DNA of 64,000 bases, from contig NZ_CP160453.1 in the NCBI RefSeq assembly GCF_040744945.1, positions 5,952,001 to 6,016,000 of the forward strand. The letters are read 5' to 3'. The number at the start of each line of letters is the position of its first letter. Positions within the stretch are counted from its first letter, which is position 1. Of the stretch, positions 36,257-44,707 are shown one piece after another. A program made the translations under genes and the position numbers. This DNA is from Saccharothrix sp. HUAS TT1 (GTDB lineage Bacteria; Actinomycetota; Actinomycetes; Mycobacteriales; Pseudonocardiaceae). The notes beneath the pieces were generated by a model, which worked only from the letters and a program-made list of their open reading frames with translations, had not been told where the DNA came from and did not search any database.

Positions 36257-36502
36257 GTGTTCGAGCAGGTAGCGGGGTTCGCCGACGCCGGAGCGGCATG
36301 GGTCTTCGTCGCGGTGGCGTTCGTCCGCGTGCTCGGGGTCGCCGCCAGGGCGGCGGCGCGCGCGTGGATGCTCGCGATCGCGGTCAAGGGGACCAAGAGC
36401 TCGGACCGGGCGCAGGTGCTCCGGGCTTACGCGGCGGTCGAGAGGGGTGAGGGCGGTGGGCAGCGCGGCGCGGCGAAGGCGGCCCGGGTGCTCGGTCGGT
36501 GA
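36257..36502 (+). CDS. Small membrane protein, function unknown
   Basis: Eighty-one residues from GTG 36257, with an excellent ribosome site (GGAGGGAG, 36243-36250) 6 nt upstream, which is the main reason to believe it is a gene. Residues about 12-40 are a hydrophobic helix (AWVFVAVAFVRVLGVAARAAARAWMLAIAV), followed by a basic tail (KGTKSSDRAQVLRAYAAVERGE). Divergent from the NACHT-HEAT gene with 124 bp between starts. It could be a membrane partner or effector for that system, but no family is recognised. Confidence 0.6.
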   Translation: MFEQVAGFADAGAAWVFVAVAFVRVLGVAARAAARAWMLAIAVKGTKSSDRAQVLRAYAAVERGEGGGQRGAAKAARVLGR

Positions 36503-36568
36503 CACCGGGCCGGCGGCTCGGGCGGTGACGCGGGGCGGCGCACCGCTCGACCGCACCGGCGCCACCAC

Positions 36569-36610
36569 GCGACCCGCGGTGATCGCACCTCAGTGCTCAC
36601 CGCGGGTCGC
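36569..36610. terminator. Terminator, perfect 14-bp stem
   Basis: GCGACCCGCGGTGA (36569-36582) and its complement (36597-36610) enclose a 14-nt loop. The hairpin starts 11 nt past the parC stop on the minus strand and also follows the small membrane-protein gene on the plus strand. Confidence 0.8.
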
Positions 36611-36621
36611 CCGCACCCCGC

Positions 36622-39600
36622 TCAGTCGCGTTCCACCAGGTGGCCCACCACGTCCGGGCCGGGGTGGGCGTGACCCGAGCCGTCCCGGCGGTCGTCCGGT
36701 GCGGGCAGTTCGACCGGGGAGCCGTTGGTGGCCGCGCCCGCCGGGCGCGGGCCCACCCAGGCCAGGGTCAGGGCCGTCTCGCCCTTGAGGAACCGGTGGG
36801 CCCGCACGCCGCCCGTGGCCCGGCCCTTCGCCGGGTAGGCCGCGAACGGGGTCACCTTGACGCTCTGGCCGGTCGAGGTGACGACCATCGGTTCGCCGTG
36901 CTCGTCGTCGTCGGTGCGCACCGCGCCGAAGAACACCACCTGCGCGTCCGACCCCACGTTCACACCGGCCATGCCGCCGCCGCGCAGGCCCTGCGGCCGG
37001 ACCAGCGACGCCGAGTAGCGCAGCAGCGAAGCCTCCGACGTCACGAACACCAGCGTCTCGTCCGGACCGGCCAGCCAGGTCGCGCCGACCACCTCGTCAC
37101 CCTCCTTGAGGGTGATCACCTCGAACTCGTCCGACCGCACCGGCCACTCCGGCGCGCACACCTTCACCGTGCCCGACCTCGTGCCCAGCGCCAGCCCCGG
37201 CGACGTGGTGTCGGTCAGCGGCGCGATGCCCACGACCTTCTCCCCCGCCTGCAGGTCGACCAGCTCGTTCGCCGACATGCCACCGCTCAGCGACACCGTG
37301 CCGCTCTGCTCCGGCAGCACCGGCAGCGGCAGGACGTCGGTCTTGAACGCGCGACCCCGGTTCGTCACCAGCAGCACCTGACCGCGCGCCGTCGTGTGCA
37401 CGGTCGCCGCCACCGCGTCGTGCTTGATCCGCCCGTTGCGCCGACGCGCTTCCGACGACTCCTCCGACTCGGCCGCCGTCCGCGCCACCAGCCCCGTCGC
37501 CGACAGGATCACCTGGCACGGGTCGTCGGCGACCTCCAGCGGCCCGGCCGGCTTCGACGCCGCCAGCACCTCCTTGAGGTCACCGTCGAGCAGCGCGGTC
37601 CGGCGCTCCTGCTGCAGGTCCTTGGCCACCTTCGCCAGCTCGGTGGAGACGACCTTCTTCAGCACCCGCGGGTCGTCCAGGATCTTGCTCAGCTCGGCGA
37701 TCTCGGCGCGCAGCTTCTCCTGCTCCGCCTCCAGCTCCAGCGAGTCGTAGCGGGTCAACCGGCGCAGCGGCGTGTCCAGGATGTAGGCGGCCTGGATCTC
37801 GGAGAGCTTGAACGACTTCATCAAGCCCTCCTTCGCCGCCGCCGCGTTCTCGCTGCCGCGGATGAGCTTGATCACCTTGTCGATGCTCAGCAACGCCTTG
37901 AGCAGGCCCTCGACCAGGTGCAACCGGTCCTCGCGCTTGCGCCGCCGGTACCGGGTCCGCCGGGTGACCACCTCGTAGCGGTGCTTGAGGAACACCTCCA
38001 GCAGCGCCTTGAGCCCCAGCGTGCGCGGCTGGCCCTCCACCAGCACCAGGTTGTTGATGCCGAACGACTGCTCCATCGGCGTCAACCGGTACAGGTCGGC
38101 CAGCAGCGCCTGCGGGTTCACCCCGACCTTGCACTCGATCACCACGCGGGTGCCGTTCTCGCGGTCGGTCAGGTCCTTCACGTCGGAGATGCCGGTCAGC
38201 CGCTTGGACTTGGTCACCTCGTCGGTGATCTTCTCGATGATCTTCTCCGGCCCGACGCCGTACGGCAGCTCGGTGACCGTGATCGCCTGCCGCCCCCGGC
38301 TGCCCTCCAGCAACCCGGTCTCGACCTTGGCCCGCATCCGCACCACGCCGCGCCCGGTCTCGTACGCCTTGCGCACCTCGTCCAACCCGAGCAGCACGCC
38401 ACCGGTGGGCAGGTCGGGGCCAGGGATGAACTCCATCAGCTCGTCCAGCGTCGCGTCGGGGTGCGTCACCAGGTGCCGCGCCGCCGCCACCACCTCGCCG
38501 AGGTTGTGCGGGATCATGTTCGTCGCCATCCCGACCGCGATCCCCGACGTGCCGTTGACCAGCAGGTTCGGGAACGCGGCCGGCAGCACCGACGGCTCCT
38601 GCAGCGACCCGTCGTAGTTGGGCCGGAAGTCGACCGTCTCCTCGTCCAGCTCCCCGACCAGCAACATCGCGGCCGGCGACATCCGGGCCTCGGTGTACCT
38701 CGATGCTGCCGGGCCGTCGTCGGGGGAACCGAAGTTGCCGTGCCCGTCGACCAGCGGGGTGTTCAGGGAGAAGTCCTGGGCCAGCCGGACCATCGCGTCG
38801 TAGATCGCGGTGTCGCCGTGGGGGTGGTACTTGCCCATGCAGTTGTGCACGACGAAGCCGCTCACCACGAACGCGTGCTCGGGGCTCGACACCTGGATGT
38901 CGTAGGTGGTGCCCGGCGCAACCGGCTCGACCGACACGACGTGCGGGAGCGGCTGGTCGTCGGCGTGCCTGGCGTTGCGGATCGCCTGGACCAGTCCGTC
39001 CTGGCGCGGCCCGACGCCGGTCCAGCGCAACAGCGCCACGGCGAGCGCGGCGGCTTCGCGGCCGGTGATGGTCACGGTGGTCGCGTCGCGGTGGGCGTGG
39101 ATGCCCGCGTCGGCGAGGACCGCGTACTCGGCGTCGCCGCCGGGCAGGACGATCTCGCGGCCGTCGCGGACGTCGCCGCCGGCGAGGAACAGGCCCGCCA
39201 GGAACGGCGTCCACGCCGAGCGGTCCCGCAGCACGGCGTCCAGCCGGCCCGACGCGGCCGCCACCAGGTCGGCGTGGTGGTCGAAGGTGAGGACGTGGCG
39301 GTCGCCGTGGGCGGTCTCGACCTTGTCGCGGGACACCGTCACGTCGTGCGCGATGGCCCAGCCGTGCGCGACGTCGACCGGGTCGACGTCGGCCTGCTCC
39401 AGCCGCACCCGACCGTCGGCGAGCACGGCGCCGGCGGCGGACACCAGGCCGAGCACGAAGCCGGACGCGTCGCCGTCGGCGAGCAGGGTGGCGTGCCGGT
39501 CGCGGCCGAACCCGGCGGTGCGGGCGCCGGCGAGGTCGCGGGCGGCGGTCCAGTCGTCGTCCGACCAGCTGTCCGGGTCGACGCCGGTGCGGAACCGCTG

Positions 39601-40050
39601 ACCCGGCGTGACCAGCATCGAGTGGCCGTTCGACCAGGTGACGCGGACCAGTTCGGACACCGGGTTCTCGTAGACCTCGCGCACCTCGACCGGTTCGCCG
39701 CGACCGTCCAGGACGTGGTCGCCGACCTCGATGCCCTCGATCGGCCGCAGGCCCTCGGGCGTGGACACCAGCGCGCCGCGCACGAAGCAGTCGCCGACCA
39801 CGCGCGAGGACTTCACGTACGCGCTGGTCGGGCGGTAGCCCTGCTCGTTCATCGAGAACAGGATCCGGCGGTGCACCGGCTTGAGGCCGTCGCGCGCGTC
39901 GGGCAGGGCCCGGGAGTGGATCACCGAGTACGCGTACTCCAGGTAGGAGTCCTCGATCTCGGTGGTCAGCGAGTTGTCGAAGACCTGGGCGCCCGCGCGG
40001 TCGAAGGCGGACGGGTCGACCCTGGTGGTGGGGGTCTTGCGGCGTGCCAT
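36622..40050 (-). CDS. parC: DNA topoisomerase IV subunit A with embedded intein
   Basis: The 1142-residue precursor is an 826-residue type IIA topoisomerase A subunit plus a 316-residue intein. The N-terminal extein runs [36 protein letters not shown] to SSRVVGD, and after the intein resumes [24 protein letters not shown]. The active-site tyrosine is Tyr452 of the precursor, in [11 protein letters not shown]. The C-terminal third holds the beta-pinwheel domain (six TxGxx-like blades), shorter than in GyrA and without a clear GyrA box, which favours ParC. With ParE, encoded 79 bp upstream, it makes the ATP-dependent enzyme that decatenates chromosomes. Activity requires protein splicing. Confidence 0.9.
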   Translation of the reverse strand: MARRKTPTTRVDPSAFDRAGAQVFDNSLTTEIEDSYLEYAYSVIHSRALPDARDGLKPVHRRILFSMNEQGYRPTSAYVKSSRVVGDCFVRGALVSTPEGLRPIEGIEVGDHVLDGRGEPVEVREVYENPVSELVRVTWSNGHSMLVTPGQRFRTGVDPDSWSDDDWTAARDLAGARTAGFGRDRHATLLADGDASGFVLGLVSAAGAVLADGRVRLEQADVDPVDVAHGWAIAHDVTVSRDKVETAHGDRHVLTFDHHADLVAAASGRLDAVLRDRSAWTPFLAGLFLAGGDVRDGREIVLPGGDAEYAVLADAGIHAHRDATTVTITGREAAALAVALLRWTGVGPRQDGLVQAIRNARHADDQPLPHVVSVEPVAPGTTYDIQVSSPEHAFVVSGFVVHNCMGKYHPHGDTAIYDAMVRLAQDFSLNTPLVDGHGNFGSPDDGPAASRYTEARMSPAAMLLVGELDEETVDFRPNYDGSLQEPSVLPAAFPNLLVNGTSGIAVGMATNMIPHNLGEVVAAARHLVTHPDATLDELMEFIPGPDLPTGGVLLGLDEVRKAYETGRGVVRMRAKVETGLLEGSRGRQAITVTELPYGVGPEKIIEKITDEVTKSKRLTGISDVKDLTDRENGTRVVIECKVGVNPQALLADLYRLTPMEQSFGINNLVLVEGQPRTLGLKALLEVFLKHRYEVVTRRTRYRRRKREDRLHLVEGLLKALLSIDKVIKLIRGSENAAAAKEGLMKSFKLSEIQAAYILDTPLRRLTRYDSLELEAEQEKLRAEIAELSKILDDPRVLKKVVSTELAKVAKDLQQERRTALLDGDLKEVLAASKPAGPLEVADDPCQVILSATGLVARTAAESEESSEARRRNGRIKHDAVAATVHTTARGQVLLVTNRGRAFKTDVLPLPVLPEQSGTVSLSGGMSANELVDLQAGEKVVGIAPLTDTTSPGLALGTRSGTVKVCAPEWPVRSDEFEVITLKEGDEVVGATWLAGPDETLVFVTSEASLLRYSASLVRPQGLRGGGMAGVNVGSDAQVVFFGAVRTDDDEHGEPMVVTSTGQSVKVTPFAAYPAKGRATGGVRAHRFLKGETALTLAWVGPRPAGAATNGSPVELPAPDDRRDGSGHAHPGPDVVGHLVERD
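38842..39789 (-). other. Intein in ParC (residues 88-403 of the precursor)
   Basis: The intein begins at Cys88 ([13 protein letters not shown], block A) and ends VVSGFVVHN (block G, His-Asn), followed by Cys404 as the +1 nucleophile. Block F is [14 protein letters not shown]. Block B reads LVTPGQRF, where the usual TxxH histidine is Gln. The central region has the remains of a LAGLIDADG homing endonuclease: [12 protein letters not shown] and [12 protein letters not shown], both lacking the expected catalytic acidic residue. The site, [12 protein letters not shown], is a highly conserved topoisomerase A motif, different from the Tyr-active-site insertion of mycobacterial GyrA inteins. Confidence 0.9.
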
Positions 40051-40129
40051 GGTCGGTCGTTCCCTCGTGTTCGTACGTGTTCCGGCGGGTCGGGGGTGCT
40101 CGGGCGGGTCGGGGCGCGCTCGGGCGGGG

Positions 40130-42172
40130 TCAGACGTCGATCGCGGCCTGGTCGACCCGGGCGGCCGACTCGACCAGCCAGGCCCGGCGCGGTTCGACCT
40201 TCTCGCCCATGAGCAGTTCCAGCGCGGCTTCGGCGGCTTCCGCGTCGTGCATGGTGATGCGGCGCACCGAGCGGGTGGCGGGGTTCATCGTGGTCTCCCA
40301 CAGCTCGTCGGCGTCCATCTCGCCGAGGCCCTTGAACCGGGGCACCGGCTTGACGACCGTCTTGCCCGCCTTCTCCAGCCTGGCGACCCGCTGCTCCATC
40401 TCCCGCTGGGTGAAGGTGAAGTGCGTTTCGGCGTTGCGGCCCTTGGTCATCACCTTGTGCAGCGGCGGCATGGCCGCGTACAGCCGCCCGTCCTCGATCA
40501 CCGGGCGCATGTACTTGGCGAACAGGGTAATCAGCAGGGTCCGGATGTGCGAGCCGTCGACGTCCGCGTCGGCCATCAGGATGACCCGGCCGTAGCGCAT
40601 CGAGGGGAGGTCGAACGTCCGCCCGGTGCCCGCGCCGAGGACCTGCACGATGCTGGCGATCTCGGCGTTGCGCAGCGTGTCGGCCAGGCTGGCCTTCTGC
40701 ACGTTGAGGATCTTGCCGCGCAGGGGCAGCAGCGCCTGGTACTCCGACACCCGCGCCATGCGCGCCGAGCCGAGGGCGCTGTCGCCCTCCACCAGGAACA
40801 GCTCGCTGCGCGAGACGCCGGTGGTGCGGCAGTCGACCAGCTTGGCGGGCATGGCCGCGCCTTCGAGGGCGGTCTTGCGGCGGGCGGCGTCCTTCTGCTG
40901 CTTCTGGGTCAGGCGGACGCGGGAGGCGTCGACGACCTTCTGCAGGACGATCTTGGCCTCGCCCTTGGTGCGGCGGTCCTCGGTCCACGCCCTGATGTGC
41001 TTCTCGACCACGCCGAGGGCGACCTTGGTGATGCCCGCGGTGGACAGCTCGTCCTTGGTCTGCGAGGTGAACTGCGGTTCGGGGATGCGGACGTGGACGA
41101 CGGCGGTCATGCCTTCGAGGACGTCGTCCAGGGTCGGCGGGTCCTCCTTGGGCTTGAGCAGGCCCCTGGTCCTGCCGATCGCCTCCTGGACGGCCTTGAG
41201 CACGGCGCGCTCGAAGCCGCGGCGGTGGGTGCCGCCGTGGACGTTGCGGATCGTGTTGGTGAAGCACTCGACGGTGCGCTCGTAGCCGGTGCCCCAGCGC
41301 AGCGCGATCTCGACCTCGGCCTGGCGCTCGACCTTGGACCGCATGACGCCGTTCTCGTCGGCCGCGTTCTCGTGGTAGACGCCGGCGCCGGTGATCAGCA
41401 GGGTGCCGGAGACGGGCTTCTCGCTGCCGGGGGCGAGGTGGTCGACCATGTCGACCAGGCCGCCCGGGTAGTGGAACGTCTCCTCGGCGATGCCGCCCTC
41501 GCCGGCGACGCGCAGCACGTAGGTGACGCCGGGGACGAGGAAGGCGGTGTTGCGCAGCTTGGTGCGGACGGCCTCGACGTCGAGCGCGGCGCCGTTCTCG
41601 AAGTAGCGGGCGTCGTGCCAGTAGCGGGTGGAGGTGCCGGTGCGCTTGGTGCGGCCGGTGACGCGCAGGCCGGACTGGCGGGTGAAGCCGGCCTTCGGCC
41701 CGGGGCCGTCGAACACGCCGGGCACGCCGTGCGCGAACGACATCTCGTGCGTCTTGCCCTCGCGGCGGACCACGACGTCGTAGCGCAGCGACAGGGCGTT
41801 GACGGCGGACGCGCCGACGCCGTGCAGGCCGCCGGAGGTCTTGTAGCCGGAGCCGCCGAACTTGCCGCCGGCGTGCAGCCGGGTGAGCACCAGCTCGACG
41901 CCGGACAGGCCGGACTTGGCGTGGGTGCCGGTGGGGATGCCGCGGCCGTCGTCGTCCACCTGGACGCTGCCGTCGGCGTGCAGCGTGACGACCACCTTGG
42001 TGGCGTGCCCGGCCACGCCCTCGTCGGTGGAGTTGTCGACCACCTCGGTGAACAGGTGGTTGATGCCCCGGCTGTCGGTGGACCCGATGTACATGCCGGG
42101 GCGCTTGCGCACCGCCTCGAGACCCTCCAGGTGGGTCAGGTCGTCGGCCCCGTACAGGATCTCAGCGGTCAC
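40130..42172 (-). CDS. parE: DNA topoisomerase IV subunit B
   Basis: A 680-residue type IIA B subunit. The GHKL ATPase has EVVDNSTDE (43-51), DDGRGIP (74-80) and GGLHGVGASAVNAL. The transducer domain follows, then TOPRIM with EGDSALGSA (about 458) and DADVDGSHIRTLL (about 533), and the C-terminal GLGEMDADELWETTM. The length and lack of inserts fit ParE or second-copy GyrB of actinobacteria. GTG 42172 has GGGGAG about 10 nt upstream. parC lies 79 bp downstream on the same strand. The upstream leader has a LexA box and further dyads. Confidence 0.9.
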   Translation of the reverse strand: MTAEILYGADDLTHLEGLEAVRKRPGMYIGSTDSRGINHLFTEVVDNSTDEGVAGHATKVVVTLHADGSVQVDDDGRGIPTGTHAKSGLSGVELVLTRLHAGGKFGGSGYKTSGGLHGVGASAVNALSLRYDVVVRREGKTHEMSFAHGVPGVFDGPGPKAGFTRQSGLRVTGRTKRTGTSTRYWHDARYFENGAALDVEAVRTKLRNTAFLVPGVTYVLRVAGEGGIAEETFHYPGGLVDMVDHLAPGSEKPVSGTLLITGAGVYHENAADENGVMRSKVERQAEVEIALRWGTGYERTVECFTNTIRNVHGGTHRRGFERAVLKAVQEAIGRTRGLLKPKEDPPTLDDVLEGMTAVVHVRIPEPQFTSQTKDELSTAGITKVALGVVEKHIRAWTEDRRTKGEAKIVLQKVVDASRVRLTQKQQKDAARRKTALEGAAMPAKLVDCRTTGVSRSELFLVEGDSALGSARMARVSEYQALLPLRGKILNVQKASLADTLRNAEIASIVQVLGAGTGRTFDLPSMRYGRVILMADADVDGSHIRTLLITLFAKYMRPVIEDGRLYAAMPPLHKVMTKGRNAETHFTFTQREMEQRVARLEKAGKTVVKPVPRFKGLGEMDADELWETTMNPATRSVRRITMHDAEAAEAALELLMGEKVEPRRAWLVESAARVDQAAIDV

Positions 42173-42309
42173 CGGGTCGTTCTCCCCAGGTCGTGGCGTG
42201 CTTCGGGCGGTTCACGGTAACCGAGGACGGCGTGCGGGCACGTCAGGTCCCCCGGGTGCCGGCGCACTCTGGCACGTGGCTCTTCGGTTCTCCCGTGATC
42301 TTGTCATAC

Positions 42310-42325
42310 TCGAACACAGGTTCGA
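42310..42325. promoter_or_regulatory. LexA/SOS box TCGAAC-N4-GTTCGA
   Basis: TCGAACACAGGTTCGA is a perfect match to the actinobacterial LexA operator TCGAAC-N4-GTTCGA. It lies 138 bp before parE and about 260 bp before the divergent gene. Which of the two is damage-induced cannot be decided from sequence. Confidence 0.75.
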
Positions 42326-42334
42326 ACATGGAAC

Positions 42335-42390
42335 CACAACGGAGCAGGCCCGTTCGAGAACGGGTACGCACACCTCGCATACCCGTTGTG
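42335..42390. promoter_or_regulatory. Nested dyads with AACGGG/CCCGTT half-sites
   Basis: CCCGTTC-GA-GAACGGG (42349-42364) is a perfect 16-bp dyad. It sits inside a wider inverted repeat, CACAACGG (42335-42342) and CCGTTGTG (42383-42390), and overlaps CGGGTACGC...GCATACCCG (42361-42385). Four related half-sites in 56 bp next to a LexA box suggest a multi-site operator. Confidence 0.5.
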
Positions 42391-42584
42391 TGCGCGGTCC
42401 ACCCTTGGCACACACCTGGTCGCCGGCCGGTCACGGTGTGGAGCCGGCAGGTCGGAGGCGGTGTGCGGCCTGTTGCACGTCCACTGTGGACCTGGTTGGG
42501 GTAGTGCGCCGACCCCCGTCCGGGTGTCACCCGCGTAGAGTGCGGTCGTTCACGCGCTGTCGTGCCTGGAGGTGATCGGGCGCC

Positions 42585-44669
42585 TTGATGTTCCGACGTG
42601 CCGCACCGAAGGAGCGTGCCCCGCAGGTGGAGCCGGTGGTCGAGCGAGAGCCCCTGCCCGCACCCGCGCCGCCCGCGCAGCCGCCACCCGCGCCTGCGCC
42701 CGCGCCCGCGCCCGCCCAGTTCGCGGCCTCGTTCGCCGGCGCGACGCTGGTGGTCGGGCCGGCCGGCGGCGCGAGCCCGGCGGCGGTGGCGCTGGGTCGC
42801 AGCCTGCCGGTCGACCGCGGCCGCACGGTCGTCGTGGTCGACCCGCCCGGCGGTGACGAGACCTCGTTCTGGCCGGTCGTGGCCGCCGCGCTGCAGGGCC
42901 GCGGCCCGGTCCGGTTGATGACGCCGCACTCGGGCTCGATGCGGCCGACCGCGCCCGCGCAGTGGCTGGCCGAGCAGCTGCAGGCCGAGGTGGTGGCGCC
43001 GGACGGCGCGGTCACCACGGTGCCGGGCGCGGCGTTCGTCGCGGGCAACGGCGGCTACGGGTGCTGGCTGCGGTTCCTGCCGGGCGCGTCGCCGGTGCCG
43101 ATGGGCCGGCGCTTCCCGGTGCCGAACTGGGAGGCCGTCGACCCCAACACGCCGTGGCCGACCGGCGAGGTCGGCATCTCCGAGCCGATCCCGGCGGGGC
43201 TGTGGCTGCGCGCGCAGCGCTCGCAGTTCGACCCGCAGGCGCCGGACGCGCGGTCGGTGATCGGGCTGCCGTGCCGGGACAACGTGCTGACCGTCGTGGT
43301 CGGCGGGCCCGGTCAGCCGCCGATCCCGACCGAGGAGCTGTGCCGCCTGCTGGGCGGCCTGCCGTCGGCGGCGCGGTCGCGGGTGCGGCTGGTCTGGTAC
43401 GGCGGCGAGCACCAGGCGCAGGCGGTGGCCGACCAGCTCGGCGAGCCGATCTCGCTGTACACGGGGCTGCCGGTGGGGTCGCTGCGCAGCGGCGCGGCCG
43501 TGGTGGCGGTGAACCCGCGCGGGCAGCAGACGTGGCGGCCGTACGTGACCGAGGTCCGCTACGCGCCGGCGGGCACGCCGGTCGTCTCGGGCTACCGGGT
43601 GCCGGTGCAAGGTCTGGTGGAGCGCGGTCCGGGGATCTTCGACCTCGGCGGCGGCGTGGTGCTGGAGGTCGTGCCGTCCGGGCTGTGGGTGCGGGACGCG
43701 GAGGACAACGGGCCCGAGGTGCGGTCGCTGCCGGTGGACCCGGAGTGGGCTCGGCTGACCGTCGGCACGCCCGGCCGCACGACGGCGGGCGCGGTCGCGG
43801 TGGCGGGCGCGTCGCTGGTGGAGCGGTTGGAGCCGGAGGTGCGCCGACTGCTGAAGGTGGTGTTCTGCGACCCGGCGCCGATGCCCCGGCCGCCGGTGGC
43901 CGAGGAGCCGCCGCCCGCGCCGGTGGCCGACGAGCCGGTGCCGCTGAGCGTGGACGGCCCGCTGCCGGACTCCCCCGCGCCGGTGTGGGGCGAGCAGGTG
44001 GGCGAGGAGGTCGTGCCGCCCGACCACCGCAGCACCGAGCCGGAGCGGGACGCGCTGCGCCGGATGCTGGGCGAGCGGTACGGCGAGCACGCGGCGGTGG
44101 CGTGCCGGCACATCGTGGAGCGGCCGGACGACCCGGAGGCGTTCGAGGCGGTCGTGACGGACCTGGCGGCGGTGTCGGCGTGCCTGCGCAGCGACGAGGA
44201 GGTCCTGGTCGAGGCGCTGCGCACCGGGAAGCTGGGTCGGCTGTGGCCCTACGCGGCGTCGGTGGTGTCGGGGTTGCGGCGGCTGCCCGCGCACCAGGGC
44301 GTGACGGTGTGCCTGGGTGACGCGCGCGGGTACCGGACGGGTGACGTGCTGGTGGAGCACGGGCTGCTCAGCACCGTGGCCGGGCCGACGGTGCCGGTCG
44401 ACGGGCGGGTGGAGTTCCTGCTGTGGTCGGTGACCGGGCGGCGGGTGTCGGTGGTCGACTCGTTCGGCAGCGTGGTCGAGGATCGGGTGGTGTTCGCGCC
44501 GGGCACGGCGTTCAAGGTGCTGGCGGTGGTGGAGGCGGAGGAGTCCGCGCCGATGCAGGTGATGGCGCAGGAGGTCGTCGGCCGCCACCACGAGCTGCCG
44601 CCGGGGGTGCTGGGCAGCCTGGAACGGGCCGCCGTCGCACTCCGCAACCACGCCCGCGCCACCGCCTGA
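42585..44669 (+). CDS. Large actinobacterial protein with possible ADP-ribosyltransferase-like tail
   Basis: About 694 residues. An Ala/Pro-rich low-complexity N-terminus (residues 1-50) precedes a globular region with no family I recognise (about 50-430), another Pro-rich linker (about 430-480), and a C-terminal domain (about 490-690). That domain has ALRTGKLGRLWPYAASVVSGLRRLPAHQG, LLSTVA, FLLWSVTGRRV and VVFAPGTAFKVL, a strand pattern reminiscent of ART-fold proteins, but the usual catalytic Arg and Glu are not evident. Start is TTG 42585 or ATG 42588; a full anti-SD match, GGAGGTGATC (42568-42577), lies upstream. Divergent from parE. No signal peptide. Confidence 0.5.
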   Translation: MMFRRAAPKERAPQVEPVVEREPLPAPAPPAQPPPAPAPAPAPAQFAASFAGATLVVGPAGGASPAAVALGRSLPVDRGRTVVVVDPPGGDETSFWPVVAAALQGRGPVRLMTPHSGSMRPTAPAQWLAEQLQAEVVAPDGAVTTVPGAAFVAGNGGYGCWLRFLPGASPVPMGRRFPVPNWEAVDPNTPWPTGEVGISEPIPAGLWLRAQRSQFDPQAPDARSVIGLPCRDNVLTVVVGGPGQPPIPTEELCRLLGGLPSAARSRVRLVWYGGEHQAQAVADQLGEPISLYTGLPVGSLRSGAAVVAVNPRGQQTWRPYVTEVRYAPAGTPVVSGYRVPVQGLVERGPGIFDLGGGVVLEVVPSGLWVRDAEDNGPEVRSLPVDPEWARLTVGTPGRTTAGAVAVAGASLVERLEPEVRRLLKVVFCDPAPMPRPPVAEEPPPAPVADEPVPLSVDGPLPDSPAPVWGEQVGEEVVPPDHRSTEPERDALRRMLGERYGEHAAVACRHIVERPDDPEAFEAVVTDLAAVSACLRSDEEVLVEALRTGKLGRLWPYAASVVSGLRRLPAHQGVTVCLGDARGYRTGDVLVEHGLLSTVAGPTVPVDGRVEFLLWSVTGRRVSVVDSFGSVVEDRVVFAPGTAFKVLAVVEAEESAPMQVMAQEVVGRHHELPPGVLGSLERAAVALRNHARATA

Positions 44670-44674
44670 AGCGT

Positions 44675-44691
44675 GAGGGGGCCGACCCCTC
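44675..44691. terminator. Short hairpin between convergent genes
   Basis: GAGGGG (44675-44680) pairs with CCCCTC (44686-44691) over a 5-nt loop, in the 38-bp gap between convergent genes ending at 44669 and 44708. Confidence 0.45.
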
Positions 44692-44707
44692 CCGGGCCGT
44701 CCTCGCC

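Larger units (their letters stand above)
42173..42584. other. Divergent regulatory region upstream of parE
   Basis: A 412-bp stretch between parE and the divergent large gene. It holds a perfect LexA box (42310-42325), an array of AACGGG/CCCGTT half-sites (42335-42390) and a long GC-rich tail toward the plus-strand gene. A 28-codon frame on the minus strand (ATG 42329 to TGA 42243) starts inside the LexA box but has no ribosome site. Longer frames on both strands here lack codon bias and are not called. Confidence 0.5.

Noticed and set aside
36133..36396. N-terminal extension of the NACHT gene to 36396
   Set aside because: GGAGG 6 nt before GTG 36132 and the HTH beginning right after it set the start; the extension would cross the divergent promoter and small gene.
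36640..40212. A 1190-codon open frame on the plus strand across parC
   Set aside because: It is the shadow of parC on the other strand: Arg/His/Gln-rich, no domain, and typical of high-GC frames opposite real genes.
42193..42504. Frames of 103 codons (plus) and 67 codons (minus) in the parE leader
   Set aside because: No ribosome site, no codon bias and overlap with the LexA box and dyads; more likely regulatory DNA.
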